Assembly (NCBI RefSeq): GCF_030698145.1
Contig: NZ_JAUYNW010000037.1
Coordinates: 1 to 32,819, forward strand
Length of the DNA stretch: 32,819 nt
Reading direction: 5' to 3'
Source: Phenylobacterium sp.
GTDB taxonomy: Bacteria > Pseudomonadota > Alphaproteobacteria > Caulobacterales > Caulobacteraceae
Each line of letters starts with the position of its first letter. The first letter of the stretch is position 1. Made by a program: the position numbers and the translations under genes. Shown piece by piece: positions 12,913 to 21,125 of the stretch. Under the pieces are notes generated by a model. It was not told the origin of the DNA. It ran no database searches and worked only from the letters and a program-made list of their open reading frames with translations.

Positions 12913-14547
12913 TTGCAGCTCAGCCCGCAACGACTGCTCGGTTTCGCCTTCGCGAGCGCCGACCTCCTGCTGGAGATCGCCCCGGAGGGCAAGATCGGGT
13001 TCGCGATCGGCGCCAGCGAGGCCCTGTCGGGCTCCGCCGAGACCGCCCTGGTCGGCCGCGCCTGGCGCGACTTCATCGACCCCCGCGACCGTCCCATGGT
13101 CGAGGCCCTGCTTTCGGGCCTCAAGGACGGCGGGCGCGGCGGACCGGTGGTGGTGACCCTGGCCGGTTCGGCCGGCGCCAGCGAGCGCGCCGCCTCGTTC
13201 ACCGCCTTCCGGATGCCGGGCAATGACGGCGCGATCTCCTGCGCCTTCAGTCGCGCGGTGGCCAAGGTCATGCACGGCCTGCACGACAAGAACTCCTTCG
13301 AGGCCGCCACCGCGGCCCTGATCGCCACGGCGCGGGCCACCGGCCAGGAGCTGGAGCTGGCGCTGATCGAACTGGGCGGCCTGGGCGCGCTGAAGAAGCT
13401 GCTCAGCCCCGAGGCGGCCGCGGCGCTCGACCAGCGGCTGAACGGCGCGCTGCGCGCCCAGTCGCACGGCGGCGGCGGCGCGGCCGACCTGGGCCATGAC
13501 CGCTTCGCCGTGGTCCGCCAGAAGGGCGACGGCGTCGACGCCCTGGTCCAGCGATTGATCAAGCTGGTGGCCATAGACCCCAAGCACGGCGTGGCGCCGC
13601 AGGCCCGCGCCATGAGCCTGATGGGCGACGCCGCGCCCGGCCAGGTCCTGCGCGCGCTGCGCTTCTCGCTCGACAGCTTCATCAAGGAGGGCATGGACGC
13701 CGAGCCGTCCCTGACCCTCGACGAGGCGGTCAGCCGCTCGGTGCAGCGCACCCTGGTGGATGTCGGCGCCCTGGGCGAGGCGGTCAACGAGAAGCGCTTC
13801 AAGCTGGTCTTCCAGCCGGTGGTGAACCTCAAGGCCAACGCCGCCCTGCACCATCATGAGGTCCTGGTCCGGTTCGGCGACAACGCCAGCCCCTTCCCGA
13901 TGATCCGCATGGCCGAGGAGCTGGACCTGATCGAGCCCCTGGACATCGCCGTGGTCGAACAGACGATCGCCAGGCTCGTCGCCGATCCGAAGCTGAAGCT
14001 GGCGGCCAACATCTCCGGGCGCACCATCGGCAGCCCGGCCTTTGTCGAGGCGGTCAAGTCGATGCTCGCCAGGACCCCCGAGGCCTGCGGCCGGCTGCTG
14101 TTCGAGATCACCGAGAGCGCGGCCATCGACGACCTCGCCGTCGCCGACCGCCACCTGAAGGCCCTGCGCTCCGAGGGCTGCCTGATCTGCCTGGACGATT
14201 TCGGCGCCGGGGCGGCCTCGCTGGCCTATCTGCAGCAGCTCACCCTGGACATCGTCAAGATCGACGGCCGCTACATCCGCGAGCTGCAGCACGGCGGGCG
14301 CGACGCCAACTTCATCCGCCACCTGGTGACCATGTGCTCGGAGCTCGGGGTCAAGACCCTGGCCGAGATGGTGGAGAACGCCAACGCCGAGGAGGCCGTG
14401 CGCCGCGCCGGCGTCGACTTCGCCCAGGGCTGGTTCTACGGCGCCCCCGCCGAGACCCCCGAGCAGCCGGCCGGCGCCGCTGTCGACACCCTGGCCCACG
14501 TCAAGCCCGCCGCGCGCCGGATGGGCTCGGTGGAGGGCTGGGGTTAG
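12913..14547 (+). CDS. Degenerate GGDEF plus EAL domain protein
   Basis: A 544-aa cytoplasmic signalling protein. The N-terminal 110 residues look PAS-like. A middle region (about 130-250) has the outline of a GGDEF domain with a ruined active site: LGHDRFAVV (about residue 192) stands where LGGDEFAVV is expected. The C-terminal EAL domain has EVL in HHEVLVRF (about 316), then NISG, FEITES, the DDFGAG metal site (about 427), VKID (about 449) and TLAEMVEN (about 487). Most catalytic positions of a c-di-GMP phosphodiesterase are kept, so hydrolysis is plausible, though the protein might only bind the nucleotide. The start is a TTG with GGAG eight bases upstream; an ATG at 12900 is out of frame. 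The GNAT gene begins two bases after its stop. Confidence 0.8.
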   Translation: MQLSPQRLLGFAFASADLLLEIAPEGKIGFAIGASEALSGSAETALVGRAWRDFIDPRDRPMVEALLSGLKDGGRGGPVVVTLAGSAGASERAASFTAFRMPGNDGAISCAFSRAVAKVMHGLHDKNSFEAATAALIATARATGQELELALIELGGLGALKKLLSPEAAAALDQRLNGALRAQSHGGGGAADLGHDRFAVVRQKGDGVDALVQRLIKLVAIDPKHGVAPQARAMSLMGDAAPGQVLRALRFSLDSFIKEGMDAEPSLTLDEAVSRSVQRTLVDVGALGEAVNEKRFKLVFQPVVNLKANAALHHHEVLVRFGDNASPFPMIRMAEELDLIEPLDIAVVEQTIARLVADPKLKLAANISGRTIGSPAFVEAVKSMLARTPEACGRLLFEITESAAIDDLAVADRHLKALRSEGCLICLDDFGAGAASLAYLQQLTLDIVKIDGRYIRELQHGGRDANFIRHLVTMCSELGVKTLAEMVENANAEEAVRRAGVDFAQGWFYGAPAETPEQPAGAAVDTLAHVKPAARRMGSVEGWG

Positions 14548-14549
14548 GT

Positions 14550-15053
14550 TTGCACCAGCCGGGCTTCGAGACAGCGCGGCTTGTCCTGCGCCCGCGCATC
14601 CGCGCCGACCTGGATGCCTGCGTCGCCATCAACAGTGACCCAGAGGTCATGCGTTACCTGGGCGACGTCTGGCCGCCGGAGCGCCAGCGCGAGCATCTCA
14701 GCCGCCAGATCGACGCCGATCTCGGTCCGGGCCTTGGCTACTGGAGTCTGTTCGCGAAGGCCGCGCCTAGTGAGCTGCTCGGCTGGGTTTTGTTGTCGCC
14801 CCTGCCGCAAACCGAATACATCCAGCTTGGCTATCGTTTGCGACGCGACGCGTGGGGGGTGGGTCTAGCCACTGAAGCAGCCACGGAAATCGTCGCCCAC
14901 GCTTTCGAGACGCTGCGCCTCACCCGCCTTGCGGCATGGGTTCATCCTGAAAACCTGGGCTCTCAGCGGGTGCTCGCCAAGCTGGGCTTCGCCGATATCG
15001 GGGCGTACGAGGTGGGTGGCAGGGCCGAACGCCTCTACCGCCGCCTCGCCTAA
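14550..15053 (+). CDS. GNAT-family N-acetyltransferase (RimJ/RimL type)
   Basis: A 167-aa acetyltransferase of the RimJ/RimL-like GNAT group. Seen are the N-terminal FETARLVLRP strand, SDPEVMRYLGD, the acetyl-CoA loop RRDAWGVGLATEAATE (about 98-113, the Q/RxxGxG/A element), and the end HPENLGSQRVLAKLGF. The target may be a protein N-terminus or a small molecule. The TTG at 14550 lies two bases after the EAL stop with GGAGGG farther upstream, so the gene is probably translated from the EAL transcript. It is slightly less G/C-rich than its neighbours. Confidence 0.85.
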   Translation: MHQPGFETARLVLRPRIRADLDACVAINSDPEVMRYLGDVWPPERQREHLSRQIDADLGPGLGYWSLFAKAAPSELLGWVLLSPLPQTEYIQLGYRLRRDAWGVGLATEAATEIVAHAFETLRLTRLAAWVHPENLGSQRVLAKLGFADIGAYEVGGRAERLYRRLA

Positions 15054-15058
15054 GACCG

Positions 15059-16879
15059 TCAGGCCTTCGCCACCCACTCCCCGAGGTTCCGCTCCAGCAC
15101 GGTCATGGGCATCGAGCCCGACAGCAGGGCCGCGTCGTGCCAGGCCTTCAGGTCGAACTTCGGTCCCAGCCTGGTCTTGGCCTCCTGGCGCAGGCGCGCC
15201 CAGACGGTGTGGCCGACCTTGTAGCTGGTGGCCTGGCCCGGCGAGCAGCAGTAGCGCTCCACCTCGCGCAGGGCGCGCGAGCGGGGATAGCCGGTGACGC
15301 TGACCATGTAGTCGACAGCCTTATCGCGGCTCCAGCGCTTGTGATGCAGGCCGGTGTCGACCACCAGGCGCGAGGCCCTGAACAACAGCGACTGCAGATA
15401 GCCCGCCTGGCCCAGGGGATCGCCGGAATAGACGCCCATCTCGTCGGCGAGCTGCTCGGCATAGAGCGCCCAGCCCTCGCTGAAGGCCGAGAAGCCGCCG
15501 CCGGCCCGGCGGATGATCGGGATCGCCTCGCTCTCTTGGGCGAGCGCGATCTGCAGGTGATGACCGGGGGTGGCCTCGTGATAGACCAGGGTCGGCAGGT
15601 TGTACTTCGGCCACTCGTGGGTGTTCTTCAGGTTGATGAAGAAGGCCGCCGGGCGCGAGCCGTCCAGCGCTGCGCTCTGGTAGTAGCCGTTGGACGCGCC
15701 GTCCTGGATGAAGGCCGGCACCCGCTTGACCGTCACCTGCGCCTTGGGAAGCGTCGCAAAGGCCTGGGGCAGGCGCGCGGCGATGGCGGCCACCTGGACG
15801 TTGAGGTCGGCGATCAGGGCCGCGCGGCCCTCGTCGGTGTTGGCGTAGAGCTGCTTGGGATCGGCGTTGAGCGCGGTCAGCCGCTCGGCCACCGTGCCGG
15901 TGGTCATGCCCTGGCCCTTGAGGATCACGTCGAGGCGCGCGGTGATGTCGGCCACCTGGTCGAGGCCCATCTTGTGGATCTCCTCGGCTGAGAGGTCGGT
16001 GGTGGTCGAGGTCTTCAGGCCGCCCGCGTAATAGGCCGCCCCGTCCTTCAGCTTCCAGACCCCGGCGTCGGAGGTCGCCACGGCGCGCGCCGCGGTCATG
16101 GCGGCGATCTGGCGGTCCAGGGCCGGGAAGATCTCGCCGGTCACGATCTGGGTGGCGGGCCCCGCATAGTCGCCGGTCAGGTTGGCGGCCTTGGCCTTGC
16201 CGGCGATGGAGGTGACCATGATGGTCGCGGCGGCCGGCTGGTCGCGCAGGGCCTTCATCTGGCCCAGCGCCAGGTCGCAGATGAAGTCGGGGGGCACGAC
16301 GCCTCCGGCGACGTCGGCCTTCATCCGATCCAGGTCCTGGTCCATGGCGACCGCGAAGGCCTTGAGGCGGGCCAGATAGGCGTCGGCGTCGGCCGCCGTG
16401 GCCACCCGGTGCTGGTTGTCCAGGAAGTCGGGGATGCCGCGATAGACCCCGTTCTGCTGGCTGACCACATAGGGGCTGAAGCGCCCGCCGGCCGAGCCGA
16501 ACTTGAACCGGTCGCCGGCGGCGAGCGCGTTCTCCTGGCCGTAGAGCACGGTGTCGAGGTCGACCTTGGCGGCCGGCGACAGGGCGTTGCGGTCGATGGC
16601 CTTCAGGGCCCCGACCCGGGCGCGGGTCTGTTCCAGGCGCCTGGCCCGGCCCGCAGCGGAATAGTCGTCCAGCCGGCTCTTCAGCGGCGCGCGCGCACCC
16701 TTGTCGAGGCCGAGCGAGGTAGCCCGCTCGGGGCTGTCGTCGACCATCTCCTCGAAGATGGCGTCCAGCAGGGTCCGCAGCCTAGCGTCCTGGGTTCCCT
16801 GGGCCAGGACAGGGGTCGTGGCGATAAGGGCGCCGGCGGCGGTGGTCGCGAGGAATGCGCGACGGTCCAGACGGGTCAT
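15059..16879 (-). CDS. Tat-exported DUF885 protein (putative metallopeptidase)
   Basis: A 606-aa DUF885-family protein. The N-terminus MTRLDRRAFLATTAAGALIA is a twin-arginine signal, so it should be exported folded, often as a lipoprotein-free periplasmic protein. The zinc-peptidase-like motif YHEATPGHHLQ lies at about residue 435, followed by FSEGWALYAEQLADEMG, which together give the HExxxGHH...E pattern of this family. Members are thought to be peptidases related to M32 in fold, but activity is rarely shown. Its stop is five bases from that of the convergent GNAT gene. The start has no rival. Confidence 0.85.
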   Translation of the reverse strand: MTRLDRRAFLATTAAGALIATTPVLAQGTQDARLRTLLDAIFEEMVDDSPERATSLGLDKGARAPLKSRLDDYSAAGRARRLEQTRARVGALKAIDRNALSPAAKVDLDTVLYGQENALAAGDRFKFGSAGGRFSPYVVSQQNGVYRGIPDFLDNQHRVATAADADAYLARLKAFAVAMDQDLDRMKADVAGGVVPPDFICDLALGQMKALRDQPAAATIMVTSIAGKAKAANLTGDYAGPATQIVTGEIFPALDRQIAAMTAARAVATSDAGVWKLKDGAAYYAGGLKTSTTTDLSAEEIHKMGLDQVADITARLDVILKGQGMTTGTVAERLTALNADPKQLYANTDEGRAALIADLNVQVAAIAARLPQAFATLPKAQVTVKRVPAFIQDGASNGYYQSAALDGSRPAAFFINLKNTHEWPKYNLPTLVYHEATPGHHLQIALAQESEAIPIIRRAGGGFSAFSEGWALYAEQLADEMGVYSGDPLGQAGYLQSLLFRASRLVVDTGLHHKRWSRDKAVDYMVSVTGYPRSRALREVERYCCSPGQATSYKVGHTVWARLRQEAKTRLGPKFDLKAWHDAALLSGSMPMTVLERNLGEWVAKA

Positions 16880-17067
16880 GATCAGGCCTTGGCGTTACAA
16901 GTGTGACGGGACCCTATGGGGCGGTATGCAAGCGCGGCAAGACGACGGCGTGGCGCCACGGATTAATTCGGCGTAATGCAGGGCGAGCGCCTTAACGAGC
17001 CTGTCGCAGAAGCACCCCATTCTGCGCCTAGCCTGGCGCCGACCCCCATTCTGGAAGCTGCTCCGAC

Positions 17068-18084
17068 GTGACCGAGACCCAACCCGCCGACTGGAATCGC
17101 AGGCTCGCCCCCTATAGGCGCCCCAACTGGCGCCGCAGCCTGTTCGAACTGGTGCTGACCGCCACGGCGCTCGGCGCGCTCTGGACCTTGGGCTGGGTGG
17201 CCATGCATTTCGGCCTCTGGTGGCTGGCCCTGCTGCTGACCGTGCCCGCCGCGGCCTTCCTGGTGCGGCTGTTCATGATCCAACACGACTGCGGCCACGG
17301 CTCGTTCTTCGAGGCCAAGGCGGCCAATGACTGGGTCGGCCGCTCCATCGGCCTGCTGACGCTCACGCCTTACGACTACTGGCGCAGCACCCACGCCCAG
17401 CACCACGCCACGTCGGGCAACCTGGACCGGCGCGGCCTGGGGGTGATCGAGATGCTGACGGTGGACGAATACCTGGCGCTGTCGCCCGCCAAGCGGCTGG
17501 GCTACCGACTCTATCGCAACCCGGCGGTGATGTTCGGCCTGGGCCCCACCTTCGTGTTCTTCATCCAGCAGCGCCTGCCCTTCGGGATGATGAAGGCCGG
17601 CTGGAAGCCCTGGGTCTCGACCCTGGGCAACACCGCCCTCATCGCCGCGGGCGTGGCGGCGATGATCTGGCTGCTGGGCCTGGCCCCGGTCATGCTGGTC
17701 AACTTCACCACCATGGTGATCGCCGCCACCATCGGGGTCTGGCTGTTCTTCGTGCAGCACCAGTACGAGGGCGTGGCCTGGTCACGCCAAAAGGACTGGA
17801 AGCGCGACGAGGCGGCGCTGATGGGCTCATCCCACTACGACCTGCCCCAGCCCCTGCGCTGGCTGACCGCCAATATCGGCATCCACCACGTCCATCACCT
17901 GTCCAGCCGGATTCCGTTCTACCGCCTGCCCCAGGTGCTGAAGGACCATCCCGAGCTCAAGGGCATGAGCCGCATCGGCCTCAAGGAAAGCTTCAAGAAC
18001 GCCCGCCTGGCGCTCTGGGACGAGGCCGCCCAGCGGCTGGTCTCGTTCCGCGAGATTCGCGGCCGGGCCGCGGCGGCGGCCTAG
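17068..18084 (+). CDS. Fatty acid desaturase (acyl-lipid type)
   Basis: A 338-aa membrane desaturase with the three histidine boxes of the di-iron family: H73DCGH77, HAQHH at about 109-113, and HHVHH at about 273-277, plus QHQYEG near 231. Two pairs of hydrophobic segments (about 26-65 and 190-230) cross the inner membrane and place the boxes on the cytoplasmic side. It introduces a double bond into phospholipid acyl chains; position is unknown. The start is the GTG at 17068. It is divergent from the DUF885 gene, sharing a 188-base promoter region that contains several TTAA-like half sites but no convincing operator. The stop codon lies within a perfect hairpin. Confidence 0.9.
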   Translation: MTETQPADWNRRLAPYRRPNWRRSLFELVLTATALGALWTLGWVAMHFGLWWLALLLTVPAAAFLVRLFMIQHDCGHGSFFEAKAANDWVGRSIGLLTLTPYDYWRSTHAQHHATSGNLDRRGLGVIEMLTVDEYLALSPAKRLGYRLYRNPAVMFGLGPTFVFFIQQRLPFGMMKAGWKPWVSTLGNTALIAAGVAAMIWLLGLAPVMLVNFTTMVIAATIGVWLFFVQHQYEGVAWSRQKDWKRDEAALMGSSHYDLPQPLRWLTANIGIHHVHHLSSRIPFYRLPQVLKDHPELKGMSRIGLKESFKNARLALWDEAAQRLVSFREIRGRAAAAA

Positions 18085-18103
18085 GGAGGTCTAGGCCGCC
18101 GCC
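18072..18103. terminator. GC-rich hairpin between convergent genes
   Basis: A 13-base perfect stem, GGCGGCGGCCTAG paired with CTAGGCCGCCGCC, around the six-base loop GGAGGT. The left arm contains the final alanine codons and the TAG of the desaturase gene. It sits 12 bases before the stop of the convergent PEP-CTERM gene. There is no T-tract on either side, so it is either a bidirectional factor-assisted terminator or a 3'-end stabilising structure. Confidence 0.6.
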
Positions 18104-18115
18104 AGCGCCGTTCGG

Positions 18116-18775
18116 TCAGGCCGGGACGAGACGCCTGCGGCGGGCGTCACGGACCACCAGCCCGATTCCGCCGAAGCCCAAGATCATCATCGCCCAGGTG
18201 GCCGGCTCGGGGACCACCGAGATCGAGATGTTGTCCAGGGCCGGCCCATAGGGCGAGTCCGTGGCGGACGCGAAGACCAGGGTGGACGAGGTGTCGAAGG
18301 CCGTGAACGTGTAGTCGTAATAGGTCCAGCCCATGCTGGCGCGGGTGTGGGCCGGGGTCACGGTGAAGATGTCGATCTGCGGCAGGGAGCCGCTGATCGA
18401 GGTCACCGCGATCTTGCCCTCATCCGGGCCGTCAGGATTGCCGGCCAGGGCGAACGACACCTTGTAGGTCACGCCGGCGACCGTGGTGATGGTCTGCGCC
18501 ACGCTGCCCTCGCTCAGCATCGAGAGATCGACGCTGCGTTCGCCGTCGGCGGCCTCCCAATAGGTGCCGACATAGTCGACGCCGCCGCCACCGACGGTCC
18601 AGCCGCTGATCGAGGTGCTGTCCAGGGCGGCGAGCGAGACGAAGCCGCCGGCCGGGATCGGCACGCCCGTTTCGAAGCTTCCGTTGACGATGACCGCCGC
18701 AATGGCCGCGGTCGAACCCAGGCTCGCGGCGGCCATCACGGCCGCGCCGCACAAAAGTGTCTTGTTGATATTCAT
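18116..18775 (-). CDS. PEP-CTERM surface protein, choice-of-anchor-C-like
   Basis: A 219-aa secreted protein. An N-terminal signal (MNINKTLLCGAAVMAAASLG, cleavage near AIAA) is followed by a beta-sandwich of the DUF642/choice-of-anchor-C kind (NGSFETG, SGWTVGGGGVDYVG, GERSVDLS, VSFALAGNPDGP). The C-terminal sorting signal begins at residue 189: PEPATWAMM, a hydrophobic ILGFGGIGLVV, then RDARRRR. Exosortase would cleave at PEP and attach the protein to the surface or exopolysaccharide. No exosortase gene is in the window. GGAGG lies eight bases before the ATG. Confidence 0.9.
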   Translation of the reverse strand: MNINKTLLCGAAVMAAASLGSTAAIAAVIVNGSFETGVPIPAGGFVSLAALDSTSISGWTVGGGGVDYVGTYWEAADGERSVDLSMLSEGSVAQTITTVAGVTYKVSFALAGNPDGPDEGKIAVTSISGSLPQIDIFTVTPAHTRASMGWTYYDYTFTAFDTSSTLVFASATDSPYGPALDNISISVVPEPATWAMMILGFGGIGLVVRDARRRRLVPA

Positions 18776-19122
18776 GCCCAGCCTCCAAGCTCACGGAGAC
18801 CCGGCGCCATGCTTGGCCGCGACCACATCAAGAGGTCGCTGAAGGCGCTCCGTGGTTGTGAAAAGTTAAAGCCCAGTTTTCGCGCCCAGCAACCGGTTTC
18901 TCCAATTAAGAGACTCGGATCGCGAAAACTTGAGGACGACCGCTTCCCAGGAAATTTTCTCGACATCTTCTTATGGGTCCCCAGGCGCTGCTTCCATCCT
19001 AGGTAGTGTCCCTGACCAACGCCTTCCGCGCGCGTCAACTGCCCTGGCGTCAGGGTTGACCAGGCCGACGCCCTGGTCGCCAACTGGCTCCCACAGAACA
19101 AGACCCGTGGGAGGGAAGTCCG
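18776..19122. promoter_or_regulatory. Long divergent intergenic region with dyads
   Basis: This 347-base gap separates the PEP-CTERM gene (leftward) from the acyl-CoA synthetase (rightward). AGTTTTCGCG (18875-18884) and CGCGAAAACT (18921-18928/30) form a perfect 10-base inverted repeat with 36 bases between, plausible as an operator pair. Nearer the synthetase, GTCAAC (19034-19039) and GTTGAC (19055-19060) bracket a CCTG/CAGG pair, and GACCAGG (19058-19064) pairs with CCTGGTC (19072-19078). The last two hairpins overlap and so exclude each other. No sigma-54 -24/-12 element is visible. Confidence 0.45.
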
Positions 19123-20754
19123 CTGAGCGCTTGGATCATCGCCGACGTCTGGGAGGCGATCGCCGCCAGACAGCCGGAGCGCCCGGCCCTGATCCAGGGC
19201 GAGCGCGTGGTCACCTGGGGCCAGTTCGACGCCCGCGCCGACGCGTTGGCCGCCCACCTGGTCGCGCGCGGCCTGACGCCCGACGCCAAGGTCGCGGCCT
19301 ATCTCTACAACGGCCCCGAATACATGGAGACCTATTACGGCGCGTTCAAAGCGGGGCTGGCGCCGATCAACACCAACTACCGCTACGGCGGCGACGAGCT
19401 GACCTACCTGTTCGACAACGCCGACGCGCAGGCGGTGGTCTTCCACTCCAGCTTCGCCGGCATGATCGAGGCGATCGCCGACCACCTGCCCACCGTGAAG
19501 GCCTGGATCGCCGTGGCCGAGCCCGGCCATCCGGTCCCGGCCTGGGCCGACGACTATGAGGCCGCGGTGGCCAAGGCGCCGGCGCAACGGCCGTTCATGG
19601 CGCCCTGGGGCCGCTCGCCCGACGACCTGCTGCTGCTCTATACCGGCGGCACCACCGGCATGCCCAAGGGCGTCATGTGGCGCCAGGACGACCTGTTCAA
19701 CGTCATCGGGGCCGGCGGCAATGTGCTGCAGGGGATCCCGCCCCTGACCAGCCCGCAGGAGGCCGCCGAGCGGCTCACCGACGAGCAGCGGCGGACCCTG
19801 GTCTGCTGTCCGCTGATGCACGGCACCGGCCAGTTCTCGGCCTTCATCACGCTCAACGTCGGCGGCACGGTCGCCACCCTACCCTCGCGCCAGTTCAACG
19901 CCATGGAGCTGTGGGACGAGGCGGTGCGGCTGAAGGCGGACGGCATCGTCATCGTCGGCTTGGCCTTCTCCACCCCGATGCTGGAGGCGCTGGAGGCCAA
20001 CCCGGACCGCTGGAACCTCGACCACGTCAAGACCATGAGCTCGTCCGGCTCCATGTGGAGCCAGGAGAACAAGCGCGGCCTGCTGTCCTTCGCCAAGAAC
20101 GCCATGATCATGGACAGCTTCGGCTCGTCCGAGGCGGTCGGCCTGGGGGCCTCGGCCTCCGCGCCGGGGGCGGAGGCGGCGACGGCGGCCTTCATGCTGG
20201 GCCCCAACTGCGCGGTGTTCGCCGAGGACGGCCGCCGTGTCGTGGCGGGGTCGGGCGAGCGCGGCCTGGTGGCGGTGACCGGCTTCCTGCCGGTCGGCTA
20301 CTACAAGGACCCCGAGAAGAGCGCCAAGACCTTCAAGACCATGGAAGGCCTGCGCTGGAGCATCCCGGGCGACTGGGCCGAGGTCAACGCCGACGGCGCC
20401 CTGAAACTGCTGGGCCGCGGCAGCCAGTGCATCAACACCGGCGGCGAGAAGGTCTTCCCCGAGGAGGTTGAGGAGGCGCTGAAGACCCACCCGTCCGTCC
20501 GCGACGCGGTGGTGGTCGGCGTGCCCGACGCCCGCTTCGGCGAGCGCATCTGCGCGGTGGTCGAGCCCGATCCCGACGCGCCGGGCGAGGTCACCCTGGA
20601 GGCCATGTCGGCCCACGTGAAGACCCGGCTGGCGGCCTACAAGGCGCCGCGCGAGCTGGTGGTGGTCGACTCGATCGGCCGCGCCCCCAACGGCAAGGTC
20701 GACTACAAGGCCTCCCGGGACCGGGCCCTGGCGGCGCTGGGGGTCGGGGCGTAG
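19123..20754 (+). CDS. Acyl-CoA synthetase (AMP-forming)
   Basis: A 543-aa adenylate-forming enzyme that activates a carboxylic or fatty acid to its CoA thioester. The P-loop is LLYTGGTTGMPKG (about 171-183). FGSSEAVG, GDWAEVNADG (about 416), GRGSQCINTGGEKVFP and the catalytic lysine in NGKVDYK (about 524) complete the set. The N-terminal SAWIIADVWEAIAARQPERPALIQGE reads as a normal family start, but the only initiation-like codon at its head is a CTG at 19123, with GGGAGGGA eight bases upstream. The first in-frame GTG (19207) would cut off 28 family-like residues, and no ATG, GTG or TTG lies between it and an in-frame TGA at 19057. It is the full-length counterpart of the broken ligase at 7519. 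Confidence 0.85.
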   Translation: MSAWIIADVWEAIAARQPERPALIQGERVVTWGQFDARADALAAHLVARGLTPDAKVAAYLYNGPEYMETYYGAFKAGLAPINTNYRYGGDELTYLFDNADAQAVVFHSSFAGMIEAIADHLPTVKAWIAVAEPGHPVPAWADDYEAAVAKAPAQRPFMAPWGRSPDDLLLLYTGGTTGMPKGVMWRQDDLFNVIGAGGNVLQGIPPLTSPQEAAERLTDEQRRTLVCCPLMHGTGQFSAFITLNVGGTVATLPSRQFNAMELWDEAVRLKADGIVIVGLAFSTPMLEALEANPDRWNLDHVKTMSSSGSMWSQENKRGLLSFAKNAMIMDSFGSSEAVGLGASASAPGAEAATAAFMLGPNCAVFAEDGRRVVAGSGERGLVAVTGFLPVGYYKDPEKSAKTFKTMEGLRWSIPGDWAEVNADGALKLLGRGSQCINTGGEKVFPEEVEEALKTHPSVRDAVVVGVPDARFGERICAVVEPDPDAPGEVTLEAMSAHVKTRLAAYKAPRELVVVDSIGRAPNGKVDYKASRDRALAALGVGA

Positions 20755-20774
20755 GGGCGAGACGTCGACTAGCA

Positions 20775-20880
20775 CCCAGATGCTCCCCTCTTGGGGGCTT
20801 CAACCCCCTCCGTCACGGCGCCAAAGAGGGCGACGCGCCACCTCCCCCAAGTCGCGCTGCGCGCTGGGGGAGGATCTGGG
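20775..20880. repeat. Nested inverted repeat, CCAGAT family, copy 1
   Basis: Outer arms CCCAGAT (20775-20781) and ATCTGGG (20874-20880) enclose two further hairpins. One is GCTCCCC/GGGGGC at 20782-20798. The other is CCTCCCCCA/TGGGGGAGG at 20841-20849 and 20865-20873 with a GC-rich loop. The unit lies in the gap between the acyl-CoA synthetase and the 63-aa gene. The same outer arms occur at 24480-24631. Confidence 0.75.
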
Positions 20881-20933
20881 GCCAATTCCTTCACCTCGAG
20901 CGCGCAGAGTGCTTCCGAACGAGGAACCATCCC

Positions 20934-21125
20934 ATGGCCGACACGCCCCAGACACCGGAAGCGGTGGCCTACCAGCTCATGCGCGACGTCATGGCCATCG
21001 AGGGCGCCTCGGCGACCCTTCGAGAAAGCGGCGGTCCGGACCGCGCGTGGCTGCTCAGCACCTATGCCGAGTGCCTAAAGGTGGTTCGCCCCGACGCCAA
21101 GTCGGCGCAGATGCGCAGCTTCTAG
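20934..21125 (+). CDS. Small conserved-looking protein, 63 aa
   Basis: The frame MADTPQTPEAVAYQLMRDVM... encodes a small soluble, mostly helical protein with no cysteines needed for a zinc site and no signal peptide. A GAGGAA lies about eight bases before the ATG, and third codon positions are strongly G/C, both favouring a real gene. The segment TPEAVAYQLMRDVMAIEG reads as an amphipathic helix. I do not recognise the family. Its TAG overlaps the TAG of the convergent gene at 21122 by sharing CTAG. Confidence 0.6.
   Translation: MADTPQTPEAVAYQLMRDVMAIEGASATLRESGGPDRAWLLSTYAECLKVVRPDAKSAQMRSF

Noticed and set aside
12853..14499. Open frame of 548 codons opposite the GGDEF/EAL gene
   Set aside because: Antisense shadow; the plus strand holds an unmistakable EAL domain.
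16960..17000. CtrA sites (TTAATTCGGCGTAAT and TTAACGAG) between DUF885 and desaturase genes
   Set aside because: The second half-site does not fit; half-sites alone are expected by chance.
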